From positions 1 through 64,000 of the forward strand of contig NZ_CP046254.1 in the NCBI RefSeq assembly GCF_009720145.1: a stretch of DNA of 64,000 nucleotides, read 5' to 3'. Every line of letters begins with the position of its first letter. Positions within the stretch are counted from its first letter, which is position 1. Of this stretch, positions 43,055-51,590 are shown piece by piece. The notes below the pieces were generated by a model. It made no database searches. It saw only the letters and a program-made list of their open reading frames with translations, and had not been told where the DNA came from. This DNA comes from Sphingobium sp. CAP-1 (GTDB taxonomy: Bacteria; Pseudomonadota; Alphaproteobacteria; Sphingomonadales; Sphingomonadaceae). The position numbers and the translations under genes are program-made.

Positions 43055-43356
43055 TGAACAGTGCCGGCGGAACACGCAGGGAACGCGAGCTGGTAAGTAT
43101 TTGATTTTGCTAGGCGTGGGTTTGGGGGCAAAACCGGATGTGCTAACAACATTTTGCCTGTAACTGGCCGTTTGGTTTATCTTTACGAGTACAGGCAGTA
43201 ACAACCTGGCCATGTATGTCGTCGAACGAGTCGCGCGCGGCCACCGCTATCTTTACCTGGTCGAGAGCGTGCGCGAGGGCAAAACTGTCCGCCAGCGCAC
43301 GATCAAGGCTCTGGGCCGCAAGGATGCGCTGGCCGCAAGTGGCGAACTCGACAGAC
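43055..43356 (+). mobile_element. IS1634/IS4-like element remnant (left end)
   Basis: About 300 bp with a non-coding end and the first 48 codons of a transposase (43212-43356), cut off exactly at the left tip of IS21-B. No right half is present on the far side of IS21-B. The exact outer boundary near 43055 is uncertain. Confidence 0.6.
43212..43356 (+). pseudogene. IS1634-like transposase, N-terminal fragment
   Basis: Encodes MYVVERVARGHRYLYLVESV, then REGKTVRQRTIKALGRKDAL and ASGELDRL, typical of the start of IS1634-type transposases. The frame is closed by a TGA supplied by the IS21-B end (TGTGAG). No catalytic domain remains. Confidence 0.7.
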
Positions 43357-43463
43357 TGTGAGAACGGCGGAGCAATATTCGACCACGGTAGCGGCGGGAT
43401 AGTCCTGCTGCGGGCGGCGTAAAAGTCGTCCACCTTGAAGCCTTTCTGCCGAGTCAGGGAGGT

Positions 43464-44972
43464 GTGGGGATCTACAGCGTGGAACTTTATCTTCAGGTCC
43501 GTCTGGCTTGCGCGGATGGCATGAGCCAACGGGCGGCGGCGAAGCGTTTCAATGTGTCGCGCGAAACGGTACGCAAGATGCTGTCGTTTTCATCGCCGCC
43601 GGGTTACCGGCGCCAGTCCGTACCGCAGCGCCCGAAGCTGGACGGGTTTGTGGCGATCATTGATGGATGGCTTGAGGGTGACCGCAGTGTCCCGCGCAAG
43701 CAACGCCATACGGCGAAGCGGGTATTCGACCGTTTGCGCACCGAGCATGGTTTCACCGGCGGCTATACGATCATCAAGGATTACATCCGGGAGCGCGAAC
43801 AGCGCAGCCGGGAGATGTTCGTGCCGCTGGCGCACCCTGCGGGAGATGCGCAGGCCGATTTCGGGGAAGCGCTGGTGGAGATCGGCGGGGTGGAGCAGAA
43901 GGCCTACTTCTTCGCGCTCGATCTGCCGCACAGTGATGCCTGCTATGTGCGGGCCTATCCGGCGGCGGTGGCGGAGGCCTGGGTGGACGGACACGTGCAT
44001 GCCTTCGCGTTTTTCGGCGCGGTACCGCGCTCGATCGTCTATGACAACGATCGCTGCCTTGTGACGAAGATCCTGCCCGACGGCACGCGGCAGCGTGCCA
44101 CGCTGTTCAGCGCTTTCCTGTCACATTACGTGATCCGCGACCGCTATGCTCGCCCGGGCAAGGGGAACGAGAAAGGCAATGTGGAGGGGCTGGTAGGCTA
44201 TTGCCGGCGCAACTTCATGGTGCCGATCCCGAAGTTCCCGACCTGGGAGGCGTTCAACCTGTGGCTGGAGGAGCAATGCCGCAAGCGCCAGCAGGACAAG
44301 GTGCGCGGGCAGAGCGAGACGATCGGTGAGCGGCTGCAGCGCGATCTCGCGGCCATGCAGCCTCTGCCCGCTACACCCTTCGAGGCCTGCGATCAGAAAG
44401 GCGGGAGGGTCTCCTCGCAATCCCTGGTGCGCTACAGGACCAACGATTATTCGGTTCCGGTGGCCTGGGGCCATCAGGAGGTCTGGATCAGGGCCTATGT
44501 CGATGAGGTGGTGATCGGCTGCCGCAGCGAAGTCATCGCCCGTCATCCTCGTTGCTATGCCCGCGAGGAGGTTGTCTTCGACCCGCTCCATTATCTCCCG
44601 CTGATCGAGCAGAAGATCAACGCATTCGACCAGGCTGCGCCTTTGCAGGGCTGGGACCTGCCCGAAGCGTTCACGACACTGCAGCGGTTGATGGAAGGGC
44701 GCATGCACAAACATGGCAGGCGCGAATATGTGCAGGTACTGCGCCTGCTGGAAACGTTCACCCTCGCCGATCTCCAGGCGGCGGTCGAACAGGCCATCGA
44801 TCTTGGCGCCATCGGCTTCGATGCCGTCAAGCACCTCGTCCTGTGCCGGATCGAACGCGTACCGCCCAGGCTGGACCTGGACGTCTATCCCTTCCTGCCA
44901 CGCACCACGGTCGAGAAGACCTTTGCCAGAGCCTATCTGAGCCTGCTCTCCGACCGGCAGGAGGCCGCATGA
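43464..44972 (+). CDS. istA: IS21 family transposase IstA (element B)
   Basis: 502 residues. Helix-turn-helix MSQRAAAKRFNVSRETVRKML, rve core with AQADFGEALVEIGG (aspartate), FGAVPRSIVYDNDRC (aspartate) and GNEKGNVEGLVGY (glutamate). Start is GTG at 43464 beside GGGAGG; a GTG at 43479 is possible. The stop overlaps the istB ATG (ATGA). Confidence 0.94.
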   Translation: MGIYSVELYLQVRLACADGMSQRAAAKRFNVSRETVRKMLSFSSPPGYRRQSVPQRPKLDGFVAIIDGWLEGDRSVPRKQRHTAKRVFDRLRTEHGFTGGYTIIKDYIREREQRSREMFVPLAHPAGDAQADFGEALVEIGGVEQKAYFFALDLPHSDACYVRAYPAAVAEAWVDGHVHAFAFFGAVPRSIVYDNDRCLVTKILPDGTRQRATLFSAFLSHYVIRDRYARPGKGNEKGNVEGLVGYCRRNFMVPIPKFPTWEAFNLWLEEQCRKRQQDKVRGQSETIGERLQRDLAAMQPLPATPFEACDQKGGRVSSQSLVRYRTNDYSVPVAWGHQEVWIRAYVDEVVIGCRSEVIARHPRCYAREEVVFDPLHYLPLIEQKINAFDQAAPLQGWDLPEAFTTLQRLMEGRMHKHGRREYVQVLRLLETFTLADLQAAVEQAIDLGAIGFDAVKHLVLCRIERVPPRLDLDVYPFLPRTTVEKTFARAYLSLLSDRQEAA

Positions 44973-45736
44973 GCGATCAGGCCCCGGAGATCCTTCTCGC
45001 TCACCATCTCAAGGCGCTCAAGCTGCCTACGTGCCTGCGTGAGCATCACAAGCTCGCGCGGCAATGTGCCGCTGAAGGCGTCGATCATATCCGCTTCCTC
45101 GCCCGCCTCGTCGAGATGGAAATGATCGACAGGGAGCGTCGCATGGTCGAGCGGCGCATCAAGGCCGCGCGCTTCCCCGCCGTCAAAAGCCTCGACAGCT
45201 TCGACTTCGCCGCCATCCCCAGGCTCAACAAGATGCAGGTGCTCGAGATGGCGCGCTGCGAGTGGATCGAGCGGCGTGAGAACGCCATCGCTCTGGGGCC
45301 ATCAGGCACCGGAAAGACGCACGTAGCGTTGGGGCTCGGACTGGCAGCATGCCAGAAAGGACTGTCGGTGGGCTTCACCACCGCGGCAGCGCTGGTCAGC
45401 GAAATGATGGAGGCCCGCGACGAGCGCCGTCTTCTGCGCTTCCAGAAGCAGATGGCCGGATACAAGCTGCTCATCATCGACGAACTGGGCTTTGTGCCGC
45501 TCTCCAAGACCGGCGCCGAACTGTTGTTCGAGCTGATCTCCCAGCGTTACGAACGCGGCTCCACCTTCATCACCAGCAACCTGCCCTTCGACGAATGGAC
45601 CGAAACCTTCGGATCTGAGCGTCTCACAGGCGCGCTCCTCGATCGCCTGACCCATCACGTCAGCATCCTCGAGATGAACGGCGAAAGCTATCGCCTCGCG
45701 CACAGCCGGGCCCGCAAGGCCAAAACCAGACCCTGA
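44969..45736 (+). CDS. istB: IS21 helper ATPase IstB (element B)
   Basis: 255 residues. Walker A AIALGPSGTGKTHVALGLG, Walker B LLIIDELGFVPLSKTG, and STFITSNLPFDEWTETFGSE. ATG 44969 follows GGCAGGAGG. A perfect 16-bp stem with 21-nt loop at 45748-45800 lies after the stop and may insulate the element. Confidence 0.95.
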   Translation: MSDQAPEILLAHHLKALKLPTCLREHHKLARQCAAEGVDHIRFLARLVEMEMIDRERRMVERRIKAARFPAVKSLDSFDFAAIPRLNKMQVLEMARCEWIERRENAIALGPSGTGKTHVALGLGLAACQKGLSVGFTTAAALVSEMMEARDERRLLRFQKQMAGYKLLIIDELGFVPLSKTGAELLFELISQRYERGSTFITSNLPFDEWTETFGSERLTGALLDRLTHHVSILEMNGESYRLAHSRARKAKTRP

Positions 45737-45747
45737 AAATTACACCA

Positions 45748-45800
45748 ATGCCGGGGGGAGTGGCCCTCGGGCTACGCCCTCACGCCACTCCCCCCGGCAT
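45748..45800 (+). terminator. Strong hairpin at the end of IS21-B istB
   Basis: ATGCCGGGGGGAGTGG pairs perfectly with CCACTCCCCCCGGCAT around a 21-nt loop, 12 bp after the istB stop. No T-run. Confidence 0.55.
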
Positions 45801-45859
45801 GTAACACGATGGCCTGGTTTTACGCCGCCGAATGGCCGACTTTTGCTCCGCCGTTGACA

Positions 45860-47652
45860 ACCAAGTCGCCCGGGTCGGTCGTCATCAAAAGGCATCGTTC
45901 CACTACTTTTTGAACGGTTTGCACGACGTAGAGCTTGTCGGCCATGAAACTGGCACCGACGTCCGTCCAGTTATTGGAAATTGGAAAAACTGGAAAATCA
46001 TCAAGGTAGCGAACGTACCCAACGCGGGTACCCGTTCCCTCAATGCGTCGCGCCTTTCGCAGGCGCTCCATGCCTTCCTCGTTCGTCTTCCATCGGACCT
46101 GCATGGAAGGTCGGTATTCCTCGCCCTGGAGGCTGACCGGAAACCATGATGCGGCACCTTCGCCTTTCTCTCTTCCGGCTCCTTGGCTGGTAAGATTGTC
46201 GAGGCTGTAAATCCTAGACTGAGGATCATCGACTGCGGGCTTTCCGTCGATCTTGGCGGAAATGCTCATCCCCCCCTTCGTGGGATGATTGATCCGGTTG
46301 TAGTTAGTGCCTCCGGTCTCGCCCGCCTCCTTTTCGACATAGATTGGACGAAACTTAAGATTGCCTCCCGCCACATCCTTGCCATACCAGACGATGTAAT
46401 CGGCGACATTCGACAGATTGTCATTCGTAGAACTCGACGTTTTTACGAATGTTATCACAGATACGAAGTTGCTCCGCCCCAATACGTCGTCCAATACCTC
46501 GCGAACATGATGAAGGTTCTCGTCGCCAATCTGCACGAAGACGCTGCCGCTTTCATGCAGCAATTCTTTGGCCAGCAGCAGTCGATCTCGCAGATAGGTC
46601 AGGTACGAGTGGATACCCAGTTCCCACGTATCCCGGAAAGCCTTGATCATCTCCGGCTCTTGCGTGAGGTCCGCGTCGGCTCCGTCCTTCACGTCGCGCT
46701 TGTTGGTGAACGGCTGGAAGTTCGACCCGTATTTGATGCCGTAGGGCGGATCGATGTAAACCATCTGCACCTTGCCAGCCATCGACTCCTTGTGCAGCAG
46801 CGAGTTCATGACCAGCAGGCTGTCACCGGCGATCAGCCGGTTCGACCACCCCTTTTCGTGGTGGTAGAAATCGAGCGCTTGCCGCAACGGCAGGTTCTCG
46901 AACGCGGCGGCGAACAGGTCTGCCTGTCGCCATGCCTCGCCCGCCTTCTCGCCCTTCAGCCGTTTGCGCGCATTGGCAAGTATCGTCGCCGGGTCCACCC
47001 GTTCATGCACATGCAGCGACACGGTATCGACGGCGAAGCTCGTACCCTCGGCCTTGCCCGCCCAATTGAGGTAAGGCTCCTGAAGCCGCTTCAGTTCCAC
47101 CAGCGCATCGCGCATCGCATCGGCATCGCCTGACGCCAGCGCATCGTCGATCAGCTTCTCCACCGCCCCGCGCTGGCTGTCGAACATCAGTTCCGGATCA
47201 AGGTGGGGATCGTATTTCCAGACTGTCTTGGGCTGATCCGGATCGTTGTCCGGGTGGACCATGCCAACCTCGGGATTGTTCACCCGCGTTTCGGTATGGC
47301 GATAGCTCAGGACCTGCGCTGGCCCCGCCTTGCGCGCCACCTTCTTCGTGCTGCTCGCCGGCTTGGGGGCTGAAGGGGTGGCAGGCTCCTGCGCGGTCAG
47401 CGAGAAGCCGTCCCCATCTCGATCGTCAATCTCGTCCTCGTCGTCGAGCCCCACCAGAAAAACTGACCCGCCACGGCCGCGACCTTTGCCCAGCATGCCT
47501 TCCGCGATCAGCCCGTCTCGAATGCGCTGATAGGTTTCATCACTTAGGTCAGGTACTGACTCGCGCATTGCTGCAGCCAAAGCCAAATTGCCGACTGCGG
47601 ACCCATCGTCTGGGACAATGGACAATAGAAGTTCGCGAAGAGAGGCGGTCAT
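45860..47652 (-). pseudogene. mod: Type III methyltransferase mod, 5' fragment
   Basis: About 597 codons of Mod. The N-terminal 60 residues look like a small winged helix. The catalytic motif IV is MVYIDPPYGIKYGSNFQPF (about residue 305). The fragment ends VERCLLMTTDPGDLV, exactly where the SAM-binding motif (normally DPTCGSGT) should follow; IS21-B starts there. Without the SAM site the fragment cannot methylate. The sequence between this point and the middle fragment is missing, so the gene cannot be restored by excision alone. Confidence 0.9.
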
Positions 47653-47850
47653 TTGATTTTTCCAAGTCAGTGAACTGCACGTGCAGATCGAAATTCGCTC
47701 ATTTTCCTCGCTGGATTATTCAAAGCATAGCGCTGTTGTCGATGGATCCGTCATGCTTCCCCCCAATATCCCAACCAAATCGAATAGAACCAAATGGATA
47801 GATAGCGCCTTCGGCAATCCCATAAAGTGCAATCTCGCCTTTTTGTCACA

Positions 47851-50481
47851 TCAGATCTGGACGCGCGTTGCATCAAGATGCCGAAATGCTCGATCGCGGC
47901 AGGTGAGCAGGATCACCTGCATACGCTGGGAGGCTTCCTCCAGGATCTCGGTCATCAGATCGAGCCGGCCGTCGTCGGAATAGACCAGTGGGTCGTCGAG
48001 GATCAGCGAAACCGGCATGCCCTGCTCCAGCAGCATGTCGGCAAAGGCGAGGCGGGTGAGGACCGCCAGCTGCTCCTGCGTCCCCTTTGAGAGCGTACCG
48101 CAGGCTTCATTCAAGCCGGAGCGCGTGACCGAGGCTAGACCGAGTTCTTCATCGAAGCTGAGGTCGGCGCCGGGAAACAGGCGCTCGACATGAACGCGAG
48201 CGCGCTGGGCCACTGGGCCAACGAAGGTTCGAGATGCCTCGGCGCGCGCCTCGTCCAGCACATCCTTGAGCATTTTGACCGTGGCTGCCTCTTCGTCGAG
48301 CCGAGCCAGTGCCTGGGTTGCGGCATCGGCTTCTTCGGCTGCAGCTGCGGCCAGGCTCGCCAGACCTTTGCCACCCTCGCTCTCAATGATCGCCTCAAGG
48401 CGGGCGATATCCTTTTCGAGATCGCCCCGACGGGTTTGACCAGCCCTTGCCCGGCTATCGATCATTTCGATTTTGCGGTTGATTGCCTGCACATCATGTG
48501 CGGTGGCGTCGCGCTTCGCTTCGGCCAGCTTGACAGCGGCCTGGGCAACATCCTCCCGGGCTTTGGCGATGGCGTCGGCAAGCCCGGCAAAAGCGGGCTT
48601 GCCTTCGAGCTGAGCGATGCGATCCGATGCATGGGTCTGATCGCGCTCCGCGCCCGCCTGCGCGGCGGCAAGCGGGCGGTCCCTGTCCTCTATTTCTCGC
48701 AGGTCCTGAACGGCTTGGTCGTGCAGGGTTTCAGCGCGCACTACGACCGTTTCCGCCTCTTCCAGGCGTCGAGTGAGCTGATCGGTCGAGATCTCGTCTT
48801 CATCGGCCGCCGGTGATTCCGCTGGAACACCTGCCACGAACAGCTTGAGCGCATCGGGGCCTGCCGCAAGATTCAACAGCGATTGCGCCGACGTTAGGCC
48901 GGTGATCTTGGTTTCGAGCAGTTGGACGGTCCCCTGCGCATCGCGCGCGGTATCGTTTCGCGTCCGCGCCGCAGCGAGGTCGGCCACATCCCATTCGGCC
49001 AGTTCCAGTTCCTGTCGCTCGAGCAATTCGGCGAGGCGGGCTGTTGCGCTGGCTGCCGTTGCCGGCGGACGGATGACCAGGACGCCCCCGCCCAGGGCAA
49101 TCTGCGTCTCACCGGTCAAGGTGCGCGGGCTATTTGGTGTCAGGGGCTCGCCGCCTATGGTGATGCCCGTAGCGTCGCCCGTAAGCTCGATAGTGGTAGC
49201 GCCGGCATTGACGGCGGCCCGCGCTTCCGCGACAGCACGATCATTGGCCTCCAGGCGAGCGAACGCCTCAGCTGGAATGACCTGTGCGGCCTGATTGCGG
49301 GCATTGGCCAGTTGCTTTTCGAGATCGAGGAGTTCGGTGTGCCGCTGGCGTGCATCGGTGATCGCCGCGTGGCGCTGCCGCCTAGCGAGACGTGCATCCC
49401 CTTCCACAAGCGCCTGACGGGCTGTGGCGCGATCATCTCGCGCCTTGTCGAGCGCTGCCTTCGCCTCAACCACCTTCGTGCGTCCCGCTTCCAGCTGATC
49501 TGCAAGCTGCTCCCGATCGGCGGTGATTGCGGTCAAAGATTCGCCAGCGGCCGTCAGCGCTTCCTTCGCCGCCTCATGCTGCGATTGCAGATCGTCGAGA
49601 CGATCGAGGTTTGCAGAGAAATTCTCATGCTCGGCTTTGCGAGTCTCCAGGATCTGCGCAGCAGCCCTGGCGATCTCCAGAGACTGAACAAGACCGGCGC
49701 GCTGTTCTTGCTCGGTCTCGTCCGCCAGCTCCCGCTCGATAACTTTCAGTCGGCCGCGCGCGGTTTCCAGCTCGCCGAAGCTCTTTTCGAGCGCATCGAG
49801 CCGCGTGGTCGCGTCTGCAGCGGTTTGCCGCGCCTGCTGGTCACGATCCCGCGCGGCTTGCCAGCGTCCCTTCGACTGCGCCTTGCCAGTCGGCGTCCAG
49901 TAAATGTCATACTGCTCATCGATCCGCTTTCGGACGCGCTCATAGGCAGCGCCGCCGACGATCGTCCCGACCTCTGCCTCCAGCGTCGCCTGGATGCTGC
50001 TGCGCACGATGCTGCCGGGCGCCGTCACTTCGAGCGCCTGCGCCTGCGGAACCCAAAGCAGACCGAGCGCGCCATAGGTGGTCGGGTCGCCACGCTGGCT
50101 ACTATCCTTGACGAACCCTAGAAGCGCTTGCAGCCGATTTTCAGCGTCCTCGCCCTGCGCCCGGCCCTGCGGCCCCGTGACTTCGACTTGGGGGCCTTTG
50201 AGAAAGCGCTTGGCGATTTTCCAGCTGTCGGTGCCAATATCGAAACTGACTTCGATTTCTGGCGCGACCGCCTCGCCATAAGGCGCAAAACTTTGGGCGA
50301 GTTGATTCTTCGTGGCATGGCGGACGAAGAAAGCCGCCCGCAGGGCCTCAAGGATCGTGGATTTCCCACTCTCGTTGGGCTCGATGATGATGTTGAGCCC
50401 CTCGCCCAGCCCTTCGATCGTCAGAGGCTCGCGGAACTTGCGGAAATTGTTGAGGCTGATCCGCCGCAGTTGGAGGCTCAT
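47851..50481 (-). CDS. SMC/SbcC-like AAA ATPase (YhaN-type)
   Basis: 876 residues. N-terminal ABC-ATPase half: NFRKFREPLTIEGLGEGLNI and Walker A IEPNESGKSTILEALRAAFF (about 33-50). Long coiled coils fill residues about 210-720. The C-terminal half has the signature GTLSKGTQEQLAVLTRLAF and Walker B VSLILDDPLVYSDD. Such proteins pair with an SbcD/Mre11-type nuclease to open or cut DNA ends. The ATG overlaps the stop of the metallophosphoesterase gene by 4 bp. Last gene of the WYL-linked operon. Confidence 0.85.
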   Translation of the reverse strand: MSLQLRRISLNNFRKFREPLTIEGLGEGLNIIIEPNESGKSTILEALRAAFFVRHATKNQLAQSFAPYGEAVAPEIEVSFDIGTDSWKIAKRFLKGPQVEVTGPQGRAQGEDAENRLQALLGFVKDSSQRGDPTTYGALGLLWVPQAQALEVTAPGSIVRSSIQATLEAEVGTIVGGAAYERVRKRIDEQYDIYWTPTGKAQSKGRWQAARDRDQQARQTAADATTRLDALEKSFGELETARGRLKVIERELADETEQEQRAGLVQSLEIARAAAQILETRKAEHENFSANLDRLDDLQSQHEAAKEALTAAGESLTAITADREQLADQLEAGRTKVVEAKAALDKARDDRATARQALVEGDARLARRQRHAAITDARQRHTELLDLEKQLANARNQAAQVIPAEAFARLEANDRAVAEARAAVNAGATTIELTGDATGITIGGEPLTPNSPRTLTGETQIALGGGVLVIRPPATAASATARLAELLERQELELAEWDVADLAAARTRNDTARDAQGTVQLLETKITGLTSAQSLLNLAAGPDALKLFVAGVPAESPAADEDEISTDQLTRRLEEAETVVVRAETLHDQAVQDLREIEDRDRPLAAAQAGAERDQTHASDRIAQLEGKPAFAGLADAIAKAREDVAQAAVKLAEAKRDATAHDVQAINRKIEMIDSRARAGQTRRGDLEKDIARLEAIIESEGGKGLASLAAAAAEEADAATQALARLDEEAATVKMLKDVLDEARAEASRTFVGPVAQRARVHVERLFPGADLSFDEELGLASVTRSGLNEACGTLSKGTQEQLAVLTRLAFADMLLEQGMPVSLILDDPLVYSDDGRLDLMTEILEEASQRMQVILLTCRDRAFRHLDATRVQI

Positions 50482-51587
50482 GCTTGGCTCCCCCGATGAT
50501 ATTCGACAAAGAGCCGCTCCATCGCGCGCCGCGCCAATATGGCTTCAGTCCCGCCGGCTGCGATTGTCTCGGTGAGTTTCTCAGCCGCTATGCCGAGCAA
50601 TCCCTCGACCTTGAGATCCGCCAAGTCCTGCTCGCCCGGCCGGCCGACAAGATCGGCCGCCCGGACATCCAGGAAGCGAAGGCGATGCCGGAGGTCATCT
50701 TCGAGCCGCGAAAGGATCTCGACGCGGTCGGCGAGGCCCGTAATGCCCGCCAGCGAAAGGCGCAGCAGCGTTGCCGCAGGATCGATAGCCGAGAGCAGCA
50801 CGTCGCATTCCGCCGAGAAGGCGGCAGTGTCCTGCAAGGCCCAATCCCTGAGCAGCCATTGGAATCGGCCGGTGCGCACGGGTTCCACCTTTGGCTCCAT
50901 TCCCGGCGCAAGCTCGATCATCAGGGCATGGCCGGGTTCATCGCGTTGAAAACCGTCGGTTTCGGGGGTTCCGGCATACCAGGTGCGCGGATCGACCTTG
51001 AGTGTGCCATGCCAATCGCCGAGTGCCAGATAGTCGAGATTGGACCGCTTCGCGCGATCCGGCGCGATCTGGTTCTTGGTCTCGCCGCGCGCCGTGAAAT
51101 CGCGAATGGAACCATGTGCAAGGCCGATCCGCAGCTTCGCGCCTGGCGTTTCCATGCTGTCGAAAAGTTCGGTCGGATCATCGAGATGGTGCCGATGAAG
51201 GAGCGGCGCAGGAAGCAACCAAACCCCGGCCTCCATCTCCTGCGCGACGGGCTCGGTGAGCAGGATGATATTGTCCGACGCTTTGCCACGGACACGGTCC
51301 CACAAACCGCCGTTGCGGGCATAGTCGTGATTGCCCGGGAGCAGCCACCAGCGGCAGGGATAGCGCTGCATACGCGAGACTGCCTGGACGATGACCCTAT
51401 CTTCGGGACCCTCGGTATCGAAGATGTCGCCTGCGACAATCACATGTTCCACCTGGTTGGCGGCAGCGACCTCGCCGATCCGGTCGATGGCGTCGAAGCG
51501 CGCTTCGCCAAGCGCCGCGCGCACCTCGGGCTCGAACCGGCCGAAGGGTTTGCCGAGCTGCCAGTCAGCGGTGTGGAGGAAACGCAT
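50478..51587 (-). CDS. SbcD/Mre11-like metallophosphoesterase (YhaO-type)
   Basis: 369 residues. Calcineurin-type phosphodiesterase motifs in order: FLHTADWQLGKPF, VIVAGDIFDTEG, LLPGNHDYARNG, IGLAHGSIRDF and LALGDWHGTL. A C-terminal helical cap (residues 260-369) would dock the SMC partner. Expected to be a Mn-dependent DNA exo/endonuclease. Overlaps the SMC-like gene by 4 bp and follows the RecB-like gene by 3 bp, so the three form one transcript. Confidence 0.87.
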   Translation of the reverse strand: MRFLHTADWQLGKPFGRFEPEVRAALGEARFDAIDRIGEVAAANQVEHVIVAGDIFDTEGPEDRVIVQAVSRMQRYPCRWWLLPGNHDYARNGGLWDRVRGKASDNIILLTEPVAQEMEAGVWLLPAPLLHRHHLDDPTELFDSMETPGAKLRIGLAHGSIRDFTARGETKNQIAPDRAKRSNLDYLALGDWHGTLKVDPRTWYAGTPETDGFQRDEPGHALMIELAPGMEPKVEPVRTGRFQWLLRDWALQDTAAFSAECDVLLSAIDPAATLLRLSLAGITGLADRVEILSRLEDDLRHRLRFLDVRAADLVGRPGEQDLADLKVEGLLGIAAEKLTETIAAGGTEAILARRAMERLFVEYHRGSQA

Positions 51588-51590
51588 GGA

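Larger units (their letters stand above)
43357..45859 (+). mobile_element. IS21-family element B
   Basis: About 2503 bp. Left tip TGTGAGAACGGCGGAGCAA and reverse-complemented right tip TGTCAACGGCGGAGCAA are imperfect inverted repeats; GGCGGCGTAAAA recurs inside both ends. No target duplication is visible: the left flank is the IS1634-like remnant, the right flank is mod. This suggests a deletion after insertion. Clearly different in sequence from element A. Confidence 0.88.

Noticed and set aside
42824..43213. A 129-aa minus-strand protein between the two IS21 elements
   Set aside because: Only residues encoded by 42930-43054 match Mod; the rest is IS end and IS1634-like sequence.
45820..47652. 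Treating the 610-aa frame as a functional methyltransferase
   Set aside because: The reading frame enters IS21-B just before the SAM-binding motif; the last residues are encoded by the insertion end.
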